From Taenia hydatigena (Eukaryota > Platyhelminthes > Cestoda > Cyclophyllidea > Taeniidae), in the NCBI GenBank assembly GCA_036345935.2, contig JADWOT020000003.1:21594509-21658508 (forward strand): a stretch of 64,000 nucleotides of DNA. Direction: 5' to 3'. Shown one piece after another: positions 1-12,400 of the stretch. Below the pieces are notes generated by a model, which worked only from the letters and a program-made list of their open reading frames with translations, had not been told where the DNA came from and ran no database searches. How positions within the stretch are numbered: the first letter of the stretch is position 1; every line of letters begins with the position of its first letter. The translations under genes and the position numbers were made by a program.

Positions 1-192
1 ACTCTTCTCATGCACTGCTTGTGCACACACGTGCCCACATGAAAAAGAGCAATTGCACAACTGATCGGGTTTTGACATTCGCCCTCTCCGAACTCTTTCG
101 CGGTGAAATGCCTCAAAAGCGACTTTGGAGATCGAGAATGCTCGGATGAGGAAGCAAAACCAGCGCTTGCCTCGGGTACACAGGTTGGTCAA

Positions 193-198
193 TTTATT
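193..198 (-). terminator. Candidate poly(A) signal of the PET-LIM gene
   Basis: AATAAA on the minus strand (TTTATT on plus), about 575 bases beyond the stop codon of the PET-LIM gene. The stretch 199-770 would then be its 3' untranslated region; it holds only short overlapping frames with no recognisable protein. Confidence 0.4.
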
Positions 199-770
199 TT
201 AGTTAATGGACAGAAAGGGCTTTGAGTATGTAGGTTTTGGAGTACGGGTAGAGAGAGGGCGAGGGAAGTGGTAGCAGGCACGAAATAAAAGACCAGGCGA
301 TAGACCATGGGACTGTCAAATGCGAATCGGCGGTGCGGTGGAAGTGTGTAATGAAAGGAAGGGAGAGAGCGGAAAGACCCGGCAGCGAAAAAATGCAGCA
401 CAGCACCACCGCCAGAGAGGATAGCAAAAACATTCCTACACATCGACAACTGCCGACAAAAATTTATCGATAGATAGACAGGACTGAAACTGCAGTTACC
501 GCTGCTGTCGTTGCCGCCACCACTGACAAGGAGAAAGAGAAAGAAGCGTTGAAGAAGGCTACTTTTTGTTCCTTTACAACAAAAGCATAGGCAGGAAGGA
601 GAGCACCAGCAGCAAAAACAGATATCCCCACAGAAGAAAATACGGCAGAACGGGAGTGTACGGTAGAGGGAACTGAGGAGACAGCAGCAAATGAAAAAAA
701 AGCAGCAGCATCTTGCTTGGGGTGAGAGATTAGGGCATGGTGAGTTTTTCAGTTAACTGATTAAGAGGAT

Positions 771-3700
771 CTAACGACCGCAGTCGGAGCACATTATCTG
801 ATCATCATTCGTGAGGAAACCGCGACCCACGAGGTTGCAATCGCACTTGCTGCAAGCAAAGCACTCCGAGTGCCAATGACGATCCTCAAACGAAATAAAC
901 TTGCAGCCACCGAAACCTAAGTGAAAGAGAACAAAGAAAATCACGATGCAGAAACGAGAAATAATAAAGAGCAGCAGACACTAACCAGTAATGGGCTTGC
1001 CACACTTGGTGCACTTCTTTGCAAAAAGATCCCCGTAGCAGTCGGCACAGTAAGGTTGCTCATCCTTGGAGGTGAACTTGAGGCCGGCGAGTTGCTTACC
1101 GCAACTGGTACAGGTGAAGCATTCCTTGTGCCAGGGGTTGCCCTTATACGTGACTCCACCACGGCGAATGACTTCGGAGCATTTGGTGCAGCGCTGTGCA
1201 TACTTAGCCTCGTAGCAGGGAACACAGACCACCTGGTTGTCACGGGGAATGAAACTTTTCGCGCCAATAGGCTGTTTGCATTCCACGCACACGAAGCATT
1301 CTTCGTGCCACTGCTGACCACGGTACTCGTACTTCCGCATGCCCGCCTTGAAGACGCCTTGGCAGCCATCACAGCGAGCCGCAAAGCGCTCGTCATAACA
1401 GTCGGAACAGTAGAGTTGGTCATCCTTCGTCGCAAAGGGGCGGTCCGCCAGCGACGTATTGCAGGCGGAGCATTTGAAACACTTTTCATGCCAGTGTCGC
1501 TCTTTGAAGGAGAGATCCTGTTGTGCATAAGGCGAACAAAGAGGAAAAACAACACTGCGATCAGCAAAGAAGAGTAGAGCAATTGTGGTGAAAGCATATG
1601 AGTGGAGGAGTAGGTATAAGACTAAATTTGACTTAAATCCGTGCAAACACGCATACATAAACTCACATACACGACCCAAGGCAACTAGCAACAACGGGAC
1701 TAGTTCACACGTAGAAACCGATAGATATGAACAAACACAGGCACGACAGCTAGCACGGGGGACAAGTTGGGTAGATGTGACAAAGAGGAAGGGACGAAGG
1801 GGAGAGGAGGGAGCAAGAACTACGGGAGAAACTCACGGTGGGCTTCGCTCGAACCAGGGCTAGATGTTTCTAGGAGGCCAAAACGCAGGTACGTGGGTGG
1901 ATTGGCGTCTAACAGCTCGAGAGTAAAAGAATCACCCTTCGACTCAAACGGTCGCATGGCACTTCTTTGGTTCGGATGTCTTCCGGTAAAGCACACACTA
2001 TTTTACAACAGAGGTGGCAACGACAAGAACCTACACCCGCCATGAACCCAATAGTGCTTGATGGTCACGAGAAACATGAATAGAGGATGAAGAAAAGGGA
2101 AGAGTAGAAGAGGGACGAGAGGAGTAACGAGACTCACCGGAGGGGACTAGGGAGGGCGCGTCAACATGCAGATCAAGAGAAAAGGATTAGGGGAGAAGGG
2201 AAAGAGAACCGGAGGGACGATTAAGAGACATGAACCTACTGGTGGCAGTAAACTAGGGCTCTCAATTACTCCAACTCACCTTGGAGTCGCAGCCAATCTT
2301 CTCCTTACACTGCTCGCAGGTGTTGGCGAATTTCGCTTCGTAGCAGGCCAGACAGTGAGGCTCCTCATCTCGGAGGATGTAGCGTTGACCGGTTAAAGAG
2401 ACGTCGCAGCTGCGACAAGCGAAGTGGCCTGTATGGTGCTCCTGATCCATGGCACGTGTATATTCCTCGGAAAATATGAGCTACAATGTGGAAGACGTTG
2501 GCGTTACTCCCATCTCGATGGGGCGACGCCAGTGAATAATTTTGGGCCAGATGGAAAACCCTCTTGGCCTAGCTACAATGCTCGAGGAAAAAAGGAATGA
2601 CGAAGGCGATGCGCAAAAAAACATGGAGGTTAACCACTCGTCTAGTTAAAACAAATCGCCAATGCTAACACACCGTAAAAAATGAATGTGGCGCGTACAC
2701 GCACGAGAATGCATAAACAAGCTCCACCTCGCAATAAATCTCACAGCATGGATGGCCTCACTAAGGTGCACACAAATCAGGCAAATAAACATACGCACAC
2801 ATAAGTAGCCCGATAATAGATACATAATTAAAAAACACCTTTCTTGCATATTTTGTGCCTACTAAAGCGGAAGAAAAAGGAACAGGTTGACACAAAGGAA
2901 GAGAAAACACATAAAAGGAGCTCACGTAAAATATGAAGATGAAATGCTAGATGTGGAAATAGGCAAGGTGATTATTCCTTGTCTGCTTCTACTAGTAAGT
3001 GGTGTACGAGTGTGCGTCTATCCAGCACACGCGTCTAGGTGCAATCACGGCACGACAGCAGCTACGTTGGACGAAGTATTATTCAAGGCCAAGCGCGCAC
3101 CCACACTTCGTCTCCTAGTGGGCAAATGGGCTAATCCAATGGGCGAGGGCTCAGGCAAGGTGGACAGGAGAAATCAATGAAAGAGGCAAGTTCAGCGATG
3201 GCTGCAAGCACGTCGGCTCTTAGTGTGTTATGCGCGTCCCCACACCGACGCACGACACGTACGCGCACACGCCACTACACCACACCCACGCGCATGCCTG
3301 TCCCTACAAATGCTGCAAACGCCCCGATTGGCCTGTCTACCAGAGACGAGTAACGCCTTGGCAACCAGTAGCAGCTTGGCACGAGGACAACCAATGGTAA
3401 TACGGGTGTGACAACGCCTTCTGTGGCTTACTGATACCGCCATGTGTACAAATTGAAGCATTCCAATTACTCATAAACTGCGATTGCTAGGAGTAATTCA
3501 AACCACTGAGGTTAGGAAGGTGGCCTCAGCAGACAATAGTCGAGAACTATGTCCAACAGTGAAATTACTTGAAATAAAAAAGTGAGAAGTATGGTGCTTA
3601 CGTGGTCACAAGTAGCGCAGCGTGGTCGAATCATCTGACCGTAGTGGCGGAGGCAGTAGGGTTTGCCATTGAGCCAAGCGTACACGAAATCAACAAGATG

Positions 3701-4979
3701 TTCGCTGCAGTTCGAGCAACGGAAACAACCCGGGTGCCAGACGGGTGCATAGCTATTGTCAGAAGAGTCGGACAAGCGATGCTCTGGCCGAATCCGGACA
3801 CAAAACTCTCTAAATCCGATCTGCTCTGAACACTCAGCACATACCTACAATTGTTATGGGAAAGTGGTTACTATTAAAATAAAAGTAGAACATATAATTC
3901 AGAAGTATTTTCAACTGAGAGCAAAAACCTGAGGCTTTGTTAAGCCGGGACATAGCACAGGCACATAATAACGAAACCTACGGATTCCACAACATAAACC
4001 AAAGACAAAGGAACTGGAACCTAATAGCACGACTATCACTGATTTTTAAGACAACCATTCAGACCTATCTTTAAACTTTCACATAAGCAGAAACAGAACT
4101 CACAACCGTGGCCTTCGCAGATGCACGTTCGACACGTCCAATGCCAAAATCACGACGATTTCGAGAGTTTTGAAAGCGCGTAGCTTCACGAGATTCGCCT
4201 TCTAGATTAGCAGGTGTATTGGAAGGGGGAAGGTTGAGTTTTGCAGTGCTGAGAGAAGATGCTGGTTTCCGATCTTGTGGAGGGACTTGATGTCGAATAC
4301 GCCGAAACCGCATCTCAGCATAAGCATCCCCTCGAGGTATTTCGGAAGATGGAAGAGAAGTAAGAAAGGCTTCAACCTAGTAAAGGGAAGTCACTGGATT
4401 TTAGGACTACCTAAGGAGACAGGGAATAAGTAGACAACCACTCAGAGAGGTCAACTCATCCCTTGTGAGCGATTTAAGAATTTTGTTTTACATTAGCGCG
4501 AATTATAAAGAGCAGGAAACGGCTAGATGTCTGATACGCCCAAAAATTACGAAAGCAGCCTCGGAAGGTTGTGAAATTGGCTGCCTATCGACTGCCTACA
4601 AATGGCAACTTCTACCATTTTTTTACAAGACACATTGAGATAGGACAATTGAGGAATAGGTAGAGACAAAGCGAGCAAATTACTTCTGCAGTTTGAATGC
4701 CGACGGGAAGCCAGTGTAGACCATGCTCTTTTGCAATTGTCTGCGCAACATCGTAAGCTTTGAGCACGGTAGTGTCAGATAATTCCAGCTCATGTAAGTA
4801 AGAATCTTTCGACGGATCAGTAACAGCATGCTTGTCGTAAGAGCAGTGACAATTAGTACACGTTGCCCTAAAAATATGCAGAACTAAAAGCAGTGTTACC
4901 TCCAAGGGTGAAGTTTAAAGCCAGAGCATTCCGAACCGCATGTCAGACAGGGCTTCCCAATGTCCTGTTGCAGAGCCAT
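771..4979 (-). CDS. PET plus six-LIM-domain scaffold protein (limpet/testin/FHL-like)
   Basis: Seven exons, in transcript order 4979-4900, 4867-4684, 4376-4104, 3844-3602, 2480-2280, 1517-986 and 916-771 (stop TAG 773-771). All junctions are GT..AG, all phases agree, and the total is 1659 nt, 552 aa. Residues 11-45 are a cysteine-rich segment like the testin N-terminus (CLTC...PWR...CTNCHC). Residues about 72-175 form a PET domain, recognisable from GLHWLPVG, LPSSEIPRGD and QVPPQD. Six LIM domains follow; the last four match FHL proteins closely (ERHWHEKCF, CVPCYEAKYA, GGVTYKGNPWHKECF, FEDRHWH), and the second carries the testin/limpet motif IFSEEYT. LIM domains bind proteins through two zinc fingers each; FHL/limpet proteins act at muscle adhesion sites and in the nucleus. 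The ATG at 4979 follows an in-frame TAG, so it is either the true start or the first codons of an internal exon (GAC GTA GTG before it could be coding). Family assignment is firm; orthology to Drosophila Limpet is inferred from domain order. Confidence 0.92.
3217..3420. promoter_or_regulatory. CpG-dense patch in a PET-LIM intron
   Basis: Within the 1.1-kb intron between the exons ending at 3602 and starting at 2480 lies a stretch rich in CG dinucleotides and CACG/GCGC words (ACGCGCAC, CACGCGCATGCC), unlike the surrounding AT-rich intron. GCGCATGC resembles an NRF1-type site. It could be an internal promoter for a shorter FHL-like isoform; the sequence alone does not prove this. Confidence 0.25.
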
Positions 4980-6496
4980 CACTACGTCCTACGATCAATC
5001 CCACACTAGCAACCAGAAGTAATACCGCTGCTAAATATTCAAATGTGATGGGACGGTAACCACTGTGCAGATGTAGATATATACAAACAAACAAGGACGC
5101 ATTGAATCTACAAGGAAAAAACACTAGAAAACAAATACGATGGTGTCTTTAGTCTTGTCTACATCAGAAGTTCTCCAAGTAAACCACACATCATAGAAAG
5201 TGGTAAAAAAGAAGTCCAAAAAGCTTATTTGCGCTTGGAAAGTGTTGTTCAGGTTTAACCAGGAAGCATGCACAACACGAAGGAAACATACAATAGCATT
5301 CAAAAACAAAGTAAAAACTTCAATAATGAAAATTCAAATGGGCTATAGAAATATAAACTTATACTAAACTGTACCCGCCTCAAATTTAATGCGGAAGAGA
5401 AGTCAGTTTGATAGACTTCATAGCATGTAGGTGCCTATAGGAGATCAGCTCAAAAAAGCATTGCGGTTGTGGAAACGTCATCATATAGGTGCAGGTATTT
5501 GTAAAACCAATATTCTTTAAATGCGCTTTGTAGGTCAGAGGCGGGAAAACAATTTGAACCTCGTGGCAGAGCAGCGTGGAGACTCGTAGGAGCATGACTC
5601 TTCCCCGGCCTGAGTCCCACATCTTGCCTAGCTGTATAATTTTCACCCTCTATATTAAAGATGTCGAAACATACTCAGACTTCTACCAACAAGGGTGACC
5701 AGAAGAGAGAGGAGGAACCCTCCACAATACTTATAATAAGTTTACAAACGTGACATCATCATTGGAGAGGAAGGCTTTTCCCGCAATAGATGCCCAAAAA
5801 TGGCTTGTGGACTCAAAAATGGTGAGCGAGAAAGTTTTAGAAAGAGTGCATGCGGTACTTAGTTCTTTTTGGGCTGCCGGTTTTGGTCAAGGTCACAGGG
5901 ATGGCCATATTGTCCTAGCCGCGTAGGCTGGCCTCAGAGCCATGTTAGTAACTCAGTTCCCTTTGTCTGTTGAACACACATATTGTAGCAGAATGCTAGG
6001 TTACAATGTAAATGTATTCAAAGGACAGAGAGAAATAAGCTGCTGGCATGGCCCGGAGGCCGGCCCACGCAGCTAGGGCAGTACGGCCACTTCTGTGTCC
6101 TTGACCGAAACCGGTAGTTCCAACAAACAATGTACTATATATATTCTCTCCTGATATTTTGCCTTCCTTTGCCTCCGAGGGAGCTTCGAAATGCTGCTTC
6201 AACCTCTAATAAATGCTTTGAAGCACAATTAAGGTATGTCTAAAGCTGACTACTATCGCTACTTGTGAATAGAATATTTTATATCTACGATAAGCAAAAT
6301 CATCAGTCAATATTCATTTGTAACCTTTTCAACTTATCTGTTATTATTAGCTATAGTTAAATTTTTACTAAAAACTGAAGTTAAAAGTTTTTAATCCTAA
6401 TGTTATCATTCTTGTGCAATTTATAATTACAATTTGTTTGGATCAACACATTTGTATAATTGAAGGTGATAGAGCGTTCAATAAACCAGATGGGCT
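4980..6496. other. Divergent intergenic region between PET-LIM and TTK genes
   Basis: No exon could be supported here. The right part holds an inverted-repeat element (5871-6188) and then AT-rich sequence (about 6200-6480) immediately before the TTK start codon. The two genes face away from each other, so promoters of both probably lie here. No clear TATA box was assigned. Confidence 0.5.
5871..6188. repeat. Inverted-repeat (MITE-like) element, copy A
   Basis: The right arm reads GCTGGCATGGCCCGGAGGCC, then CACGCAGCTAGGGCAGTACG, then GAAACCGGTAGTTC. The left arm is the reverse complement of the same block (GCCGGTTTTGGTCAAGGTCA, GGCCATATTGTCC, GCCTCAGAGCCATG). The short link holds the family's terminal words (CAGTTCCCTTTGTCTGTTGAA; AGCAGAATGCTAGG). 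The outer right end, TTTGCCTTCCTTTGCCTC, is the reverse complement of the start of the other copies. No protein is encoded, which suggests a non-autonomous DNA transposon. Confidence 0.6.
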
Positions 6497-9400
6497 ATGA
6501 GTTTGGCTGATGTTTTGAAGGCTCCCAAATTAATGCTTAAAGAATGTTTGTGTGGGGTTTCAATTATTTTTTCAGGTCCATTTACATCAATTGTGCCACT
6601 TGATTGGCTGAATTACCTTAACGAGATTGAAAACTATGTTAGGAGAGGACTCATTCATAAATCAGAAAAGCACCTTGTTATTATATACGAATATGCGATA
6701 GAGGTTGGTCTTTACCGCACTTTACCTCATAGGTCCTACCGGAGTTGTGGGATGATGAGAGCTACACAGTAATTATGATACGTCTAGCTATTCTGAAAGG
6801 GTATCAATCGTGATTTGTTTGATTTCTTCAGTACTGAATCACTTGATGAAGTCTCAAAGTTTCTCGCCATCCTCAATCTCAATGCCCCTTCAAATGCACG
6901 TTTAATGATTGCCTTAGCGCACTACTTTTCAGTTTTGGGTACTGTGTTTTTGTCTGGTACACTTTCAGGCAATATGTCCCGAGCTGAATCTACTTTGAAT
7001 CGTGCCAAAGCCTATGCGACTTGCGATTTAGACAGAAGTTTACTCGAAAAAGCGATAGAATGGCACAAACATGGCTTCTCATTTCGTCCTCTGATGGGCG
7101 TTTACGACTATGTGCCCACGAACACTGGTACATTAAAAGATCTCCGTAACCGGTTTAGGTGCTTGGAGCAACAAGCTGGGAAAAGACTCTAAACTTTATA
7201 AAGGTTTTACACCCGATCTCAAAGATAGGTACCGTTTGGGTTTTCACCTAGACTTGTATTTTTATTATAGATTAAATATATCTATGAACGGTTTCAAGGT
7301 AAGGCTGGCGCTTACGCCATAATCGTACCTTCCAGTCACCAGGTGGGCAAAATCAATCAAGTGGCGGTGAGATGCCCGATGCTAATGTCTCGGACGTATC
7401 GATGGAGGTGGTGAATTCTGAGTCGCAGTCACCACTTCGACGTCCACCTCTGGTCTCCTTCCATCCAACTCCCCAGTCGCTTCAACGAATTGGTGAGGAA
7501 GATGAATATTCGGAGGAAGAGCTGGAAGCTAGGATCGAAAATAGAAAAAATGATAAGGAGAGCCTCTTGATTGTGCAAATGCCCTCCCAAACCTCTTCTG
7601 TTCGAACTTTTGATGAGTCTTCATGTGTCCACATGTCTTCTCAGTTTTCGGCCTCGGAGGATGATACTTTTAACGATGGCAGTGCTGCTGTTACTATGCG
7701 GCCGAGGACGGTGTCCGCAAAGTCAACTCTCTTTCGCGGTACAGCTTCGCCATTTTCCTCTTTTTTGTTGCTTTAGCTTGTTTAATGAACTAAATTTAAG
7801 AGCTTACAGAAGCATGCATAGGAAATTGTTAAATTTTGCAATTTTCTCAAGCTTGGCTGGATATAATTCTGGCTCTTCTTTGTAATACAGTCGAGACTAG
7901 CTGTAGTTCAGACGTGTAAAATTTCATAACTGTGGCTTTCTTTAGTTATGAGTCATTTTATACGTTAGTACACTTGCTTTGTGTATCAGGAACGTCATAC
8001 TTTGGGAAGTTGGGTGCTTTTCATCCAAGTATTGTAGCTTTCTTGATTTCTTTCATAATGTTGTAAAAGTCTTCTCTATTCATATTCCACACTGCAAAGC
8101 AGTGAGAGCCATGGCTACTGCTAGCAAATATCACTGCATTTCGGGATTCATTAGAATGATTTCATCGATACCAACGTTTGAAGCTTCAAATCTTTTTTCC
8201 GTTTATAATTACCAATGCCTCCGTACAAAAATTAAGACGCTCTTTTGCTTTGCGAAGGCGTCCCTCACTTTGACATCTCTTTTGAATTAAATAGACTGCT
8301 GCATTAGGGCCCACAATGACTATCCTAGTTCGATTTGATGTTGAGAAGTCCCGTCAGTTCGTCTTTCCCATCCAATGTCGTTAAGTGCCATTAATTTCTG
8401 ATCGCGTCGGTGCACATTATTGGTTGCCCAACGGAATTGGTTCCGGTGCCTTTCTTCCGATCTGATGGGCGTTAGCTAACCCACAGTCTTATTCTAAAGA
8501 ATTTTCAGAGGGAGCGTGTAGCAGCATCAGAACCGATAATGATTCTCAGTAGGGAAGGGATGTCATAGTTATGTGCTCTACTTCCCGGCACTGGGTACAA
8601 AGGTAGCAGTTGGTAATGCCGAAGTTTTAACTGCCTTTATTGTCCTGCCATTGTCTGTATGCAAGCACAGGTGGAACAGCAGGGGTGGACAAGGAGGTCG
8701 TCTGTCAGCCACCACCGCCGCCGCTGCCGTCGCTGTCTTCCTCCGAAAGGTATAGACGTGTTTCGTGGGCGGGTCCGCGGGAAGCCCTTGAGAGGTTAAA
8801 GAAGGCGGAGACGAGAGAGATGGAGGAGGTAGAGAGTGATCCCATCTCGGCGCTGGTCGAGCAGTCTAACGTTGTAGTGAATGGTGAGAAATTTATCGTT
8901 CTGCGCCAAATCGCTCGCGGAGGATTTTCATCGGTGCGAGTCCTCGACGAACTTTTAGAAATGTTCATCTTTATTTGTCAAACTGTGCTATCTAGTTTGG
9001 GTAAAATTTTAGTATTCTCACCTTGTCCATGTGACTTTTAACGAAGTTTGGTTATGTGCAAAAGTGGACTGCATATTTTTGCTAGTATTCCCCCTTTTCA
9101 GCTCATTAAGTTCTAATTCACCTTTTCCCATAATGATAAGGTCCGTAGTTTGCTGGTATTGCCAACTTGAGACGGATTGGAAACTATTTTTCACGTATAA
9201 ATTAAAAGCGCTTTTGTTTTCACGACTGCTGTAGGTGTTTTGTGTGATGAACAAGAAGCGTGAGATGCGAGCACTTAAGCGTGTCGGACTGGTCTCCGCT
9301 TCGGTGGATGTGTTGGCGGTGTGCAAAAACGAGGTTGATCTCCTCTCGTCCCTTCGTGAATCAGGCCGTGTCGTCGCTCTCTACAATTAGTCAGTCTGCT

Positions 9401-12400
9401 TTGCTACTTTTCTGTAGAGTGTAAATTGGAGAGTTTGCTTTGCCAGTGGTTATAATAGCCCTTGGCCGGCCATATGACTTGAATTTCTTCAGTTCTATAG
9501 GTCTACTGTTTTTACATTTCAAGGCCATGCATGTCTACAGGTTGAAGTTATTTCCTACCAATTTGATCATTCAAGTACCAAGTTGATACCCACCCCATTT
9601 TTGAACTTGCATTTCAAGGAAATGTGCACTTCCGAATGTCTTTTCGGTCGTAACTTTGTCTGGGAAGGATTACATACAGAAGCATTAATTATTTCTTTTC
9701 TTTCGCAAAATAATCGCGAGTATTTGTGTGTTTTTTAGGTCGATAGGAGTATTTATAGTTCAGAATATCATTTCAGTCATGGAGTGAATCTTGGACACAT
9801 TTTGCCAAAGCATTATCTATTTGTGACCATTAAGTAGATGTACATGCAAATTAAACTCTGTGCATGAACTCATCTAAAATCGGAGTGTGAGCGCACTCCT
9901 GAAATTCCTTGTCAATTCAAAGGCGACGTCTTAACTAGGCGTCTGTTCCCTATAGGAACTCATGAAAACTACCTTTTTTTCATTTAGCTCCCATCTAACT
10001 GTGGTGTTTTTCGTTGGTTCCTGAGAGCTTTACGTTTTTAAGGGACTATTTCTCCATGTGCATTTCATCTAAGCAGCATTTCTTATCACCACTACTTTGT
10101 TGGCTAGCTTCTTTCCCGAATTTGCGCTGTGTGATTTGGTCATTTCGCTGATGAGGCTATACGGAAGGGGAATTCAAGCTCGAATCTATTGAACAAATTT
10201 GTTCAGAATACGTTTGTCCTTTTCCCTACTTAAATAGCGAAAAGTCACGCTATGTATCCAAAGTATGGATGAGATAAGGGAACCTCTCCAGAAGTTTTCC
10301 GATCGTTCCACCCTTTAATGTTGGAACTGCTTGCGTTTAACCAAATATTTCCGATATTTTGGTACAAAAACTGGATCTGATCATGTCGTCGTTTGCCTAT
10401 GAATTGTCTCTTAGGATTTGGTCACTGAAAGAGTGTCTTTTTTAATCGAGAACGTTCCAAATTAAATAGACAGTGCTCAACGGGTATCGCCTCGTCTATT
10501 TAAGTGTAAGCAGTGTCCAACCATTATTAATTGTCAGCTTTTTTCCAGTGAACTCTCACCTTCCTACCTGGTAATGGTGCTAGAGTTCGCGGAGCAGGAT
10601 CTCAAGTCGCATCTTAGGATGCGTCAGGAGAACGGGCCCCTCCCTGACCACGTCGTCACCTTCTTCTGGAACGAGATGCTCGCATGTGTTAAGGTCATTC
10701 ACGATAGACGTGAGTTTTATTCTACTTATTACCCTGTTAGTAGAAGCTTTTATTAGCGAAATCGCATTGGATAGAGTCATCCTTAGTCGGGTAGCTTAGG
10801 GTTTTTAAGAAGTTCAGAATTTTCTCTTTTCATTGGTTTTTCATTTACTCGGGAATCTATTAAATTCTGTTTCACTGACAAGATAAATGATTTGTTGAGA
10901 GGTGTTCTATTCTCTTGCGCAAATTGTATTAGCTGATTTTATAGTCTTGAGCGAAAGTAATTAGTAAGCGATTGTGGCGTAGATTGCCTTTTTTGATGCA
11001 TTTTGGTAAAATTTTTAATGTGTTTATTTTTTTTGGCCATGGTCAGCTATTAACTAGATCCTTCAACATTTCAAATTTTGCTAAGTAGGCAAGGGGCGAT
11101 CTTACTCTTCAATATTGTAAACTCGTTTTCAGGCTTGTGGAGAACATATTTTTTGCGATGAACTGTGGATCCTACTGATGAATAAATCGGTACCCACCTT
11201 TTATGCGTACTCTGTGACATTTAAAGCCACTTTAACCAGTTTACTTGTGCAAAATTAGAATCGCTCAGCTGAATTACGAACTGTTCACTCGATAGTGGGC
11301 ACTGATTCACACCGTTGCTACGACGCACCACTTATACTTCAAACTATGAGTCTCAGTTGTTTTCTAATTGGTCAGTTGCTCCAAGTTGCAGAATGATCGA
11401 CTGGCCAAATTGTGACTGATGGTAAAGTCCTTCTCCTGGAGCATTGTTTGTGGCCAGGTGGATCTTCTGATGGGATAGCTTTTGCCTATTCCTTCGTTGA
11501 TGCTTTGTGTAGGGCGTAGTTTCGTTTCGCTACCGCATATGGAAGTAAACACCTACACCTTCCCATTCGAGAAGTAAAGGAAAATCAACTTTCAAGGAGT
11601 GGTCAAATTTGATGCGTACCATCAGCCATTCCAGGTATTCCAGTAGCTTTTAACTTTTGTTCCTAAAAATAGATGCGAAGATGGCGCCAATTTATTTGAA
11701 TCATTTGTGAACTATCGAGTCTCTTTCAGCCGCTTGGTTTGTATCAAAAGTCGTTAGTATTGTGATGCATTGTGTTTCCCTTTTAAAAGCTTAATTTAAA
11801 TCACTGGAGAGGGCGCTGTAGATGAGTGTAGAATCCAAATTCTGAACACAATAACACTTCCTTCTGCCTCATAGAACGAGGTGTCGGCTTCATAATCATT
11901 GGGCCAGGTGAACTCGTATTAATGGTGTTGGTCGCCGAGACAGGATGTTACAGTGAGGGGATATTGCTTTCATGCACGCACTTCCTCCTCGACGTCACCC
12001 ATCGGCTCGCCTGTAGAGGCAGTGGTTGGATGGGCAGAAACTTCTTGGAATCGTGCATTGCAGACATAATCATTTTTGAAGGCACTAAATGGCACTCGAG
12101 TGGGACTACCTTCTCTCAACGTAGGGTCCGATCTGCAAGAGACTCGAGAGCCTGCGTGGGCAAGCCTGTATGCTTAAAATGAATTTCTCGCGTCGTTAAT
12201 ATCCTGAGCTCATGCTAGAGCCGTGATCATACTTTTGATTTGTGATTAGCCACAGTCACGGATGAGTTCATGGTTCTGGTCCAACTGTGGGTTATTCCCA
12301 ATCATATGTATCCATCCAGGCGATCGGCGTTAATACAGTTTTTGACCTTACTGGCTTCGAGGCATGTAATTTTTAATATCTTTAATAATATATTGAAGTA

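Noticed and set aside
921..1577. 218-codon plus-strand open frame
   Set aside because: It is the antisense shadow of the large LIM exon (986-1517, minus), whose translation gives perfect zinc-finger spacing.
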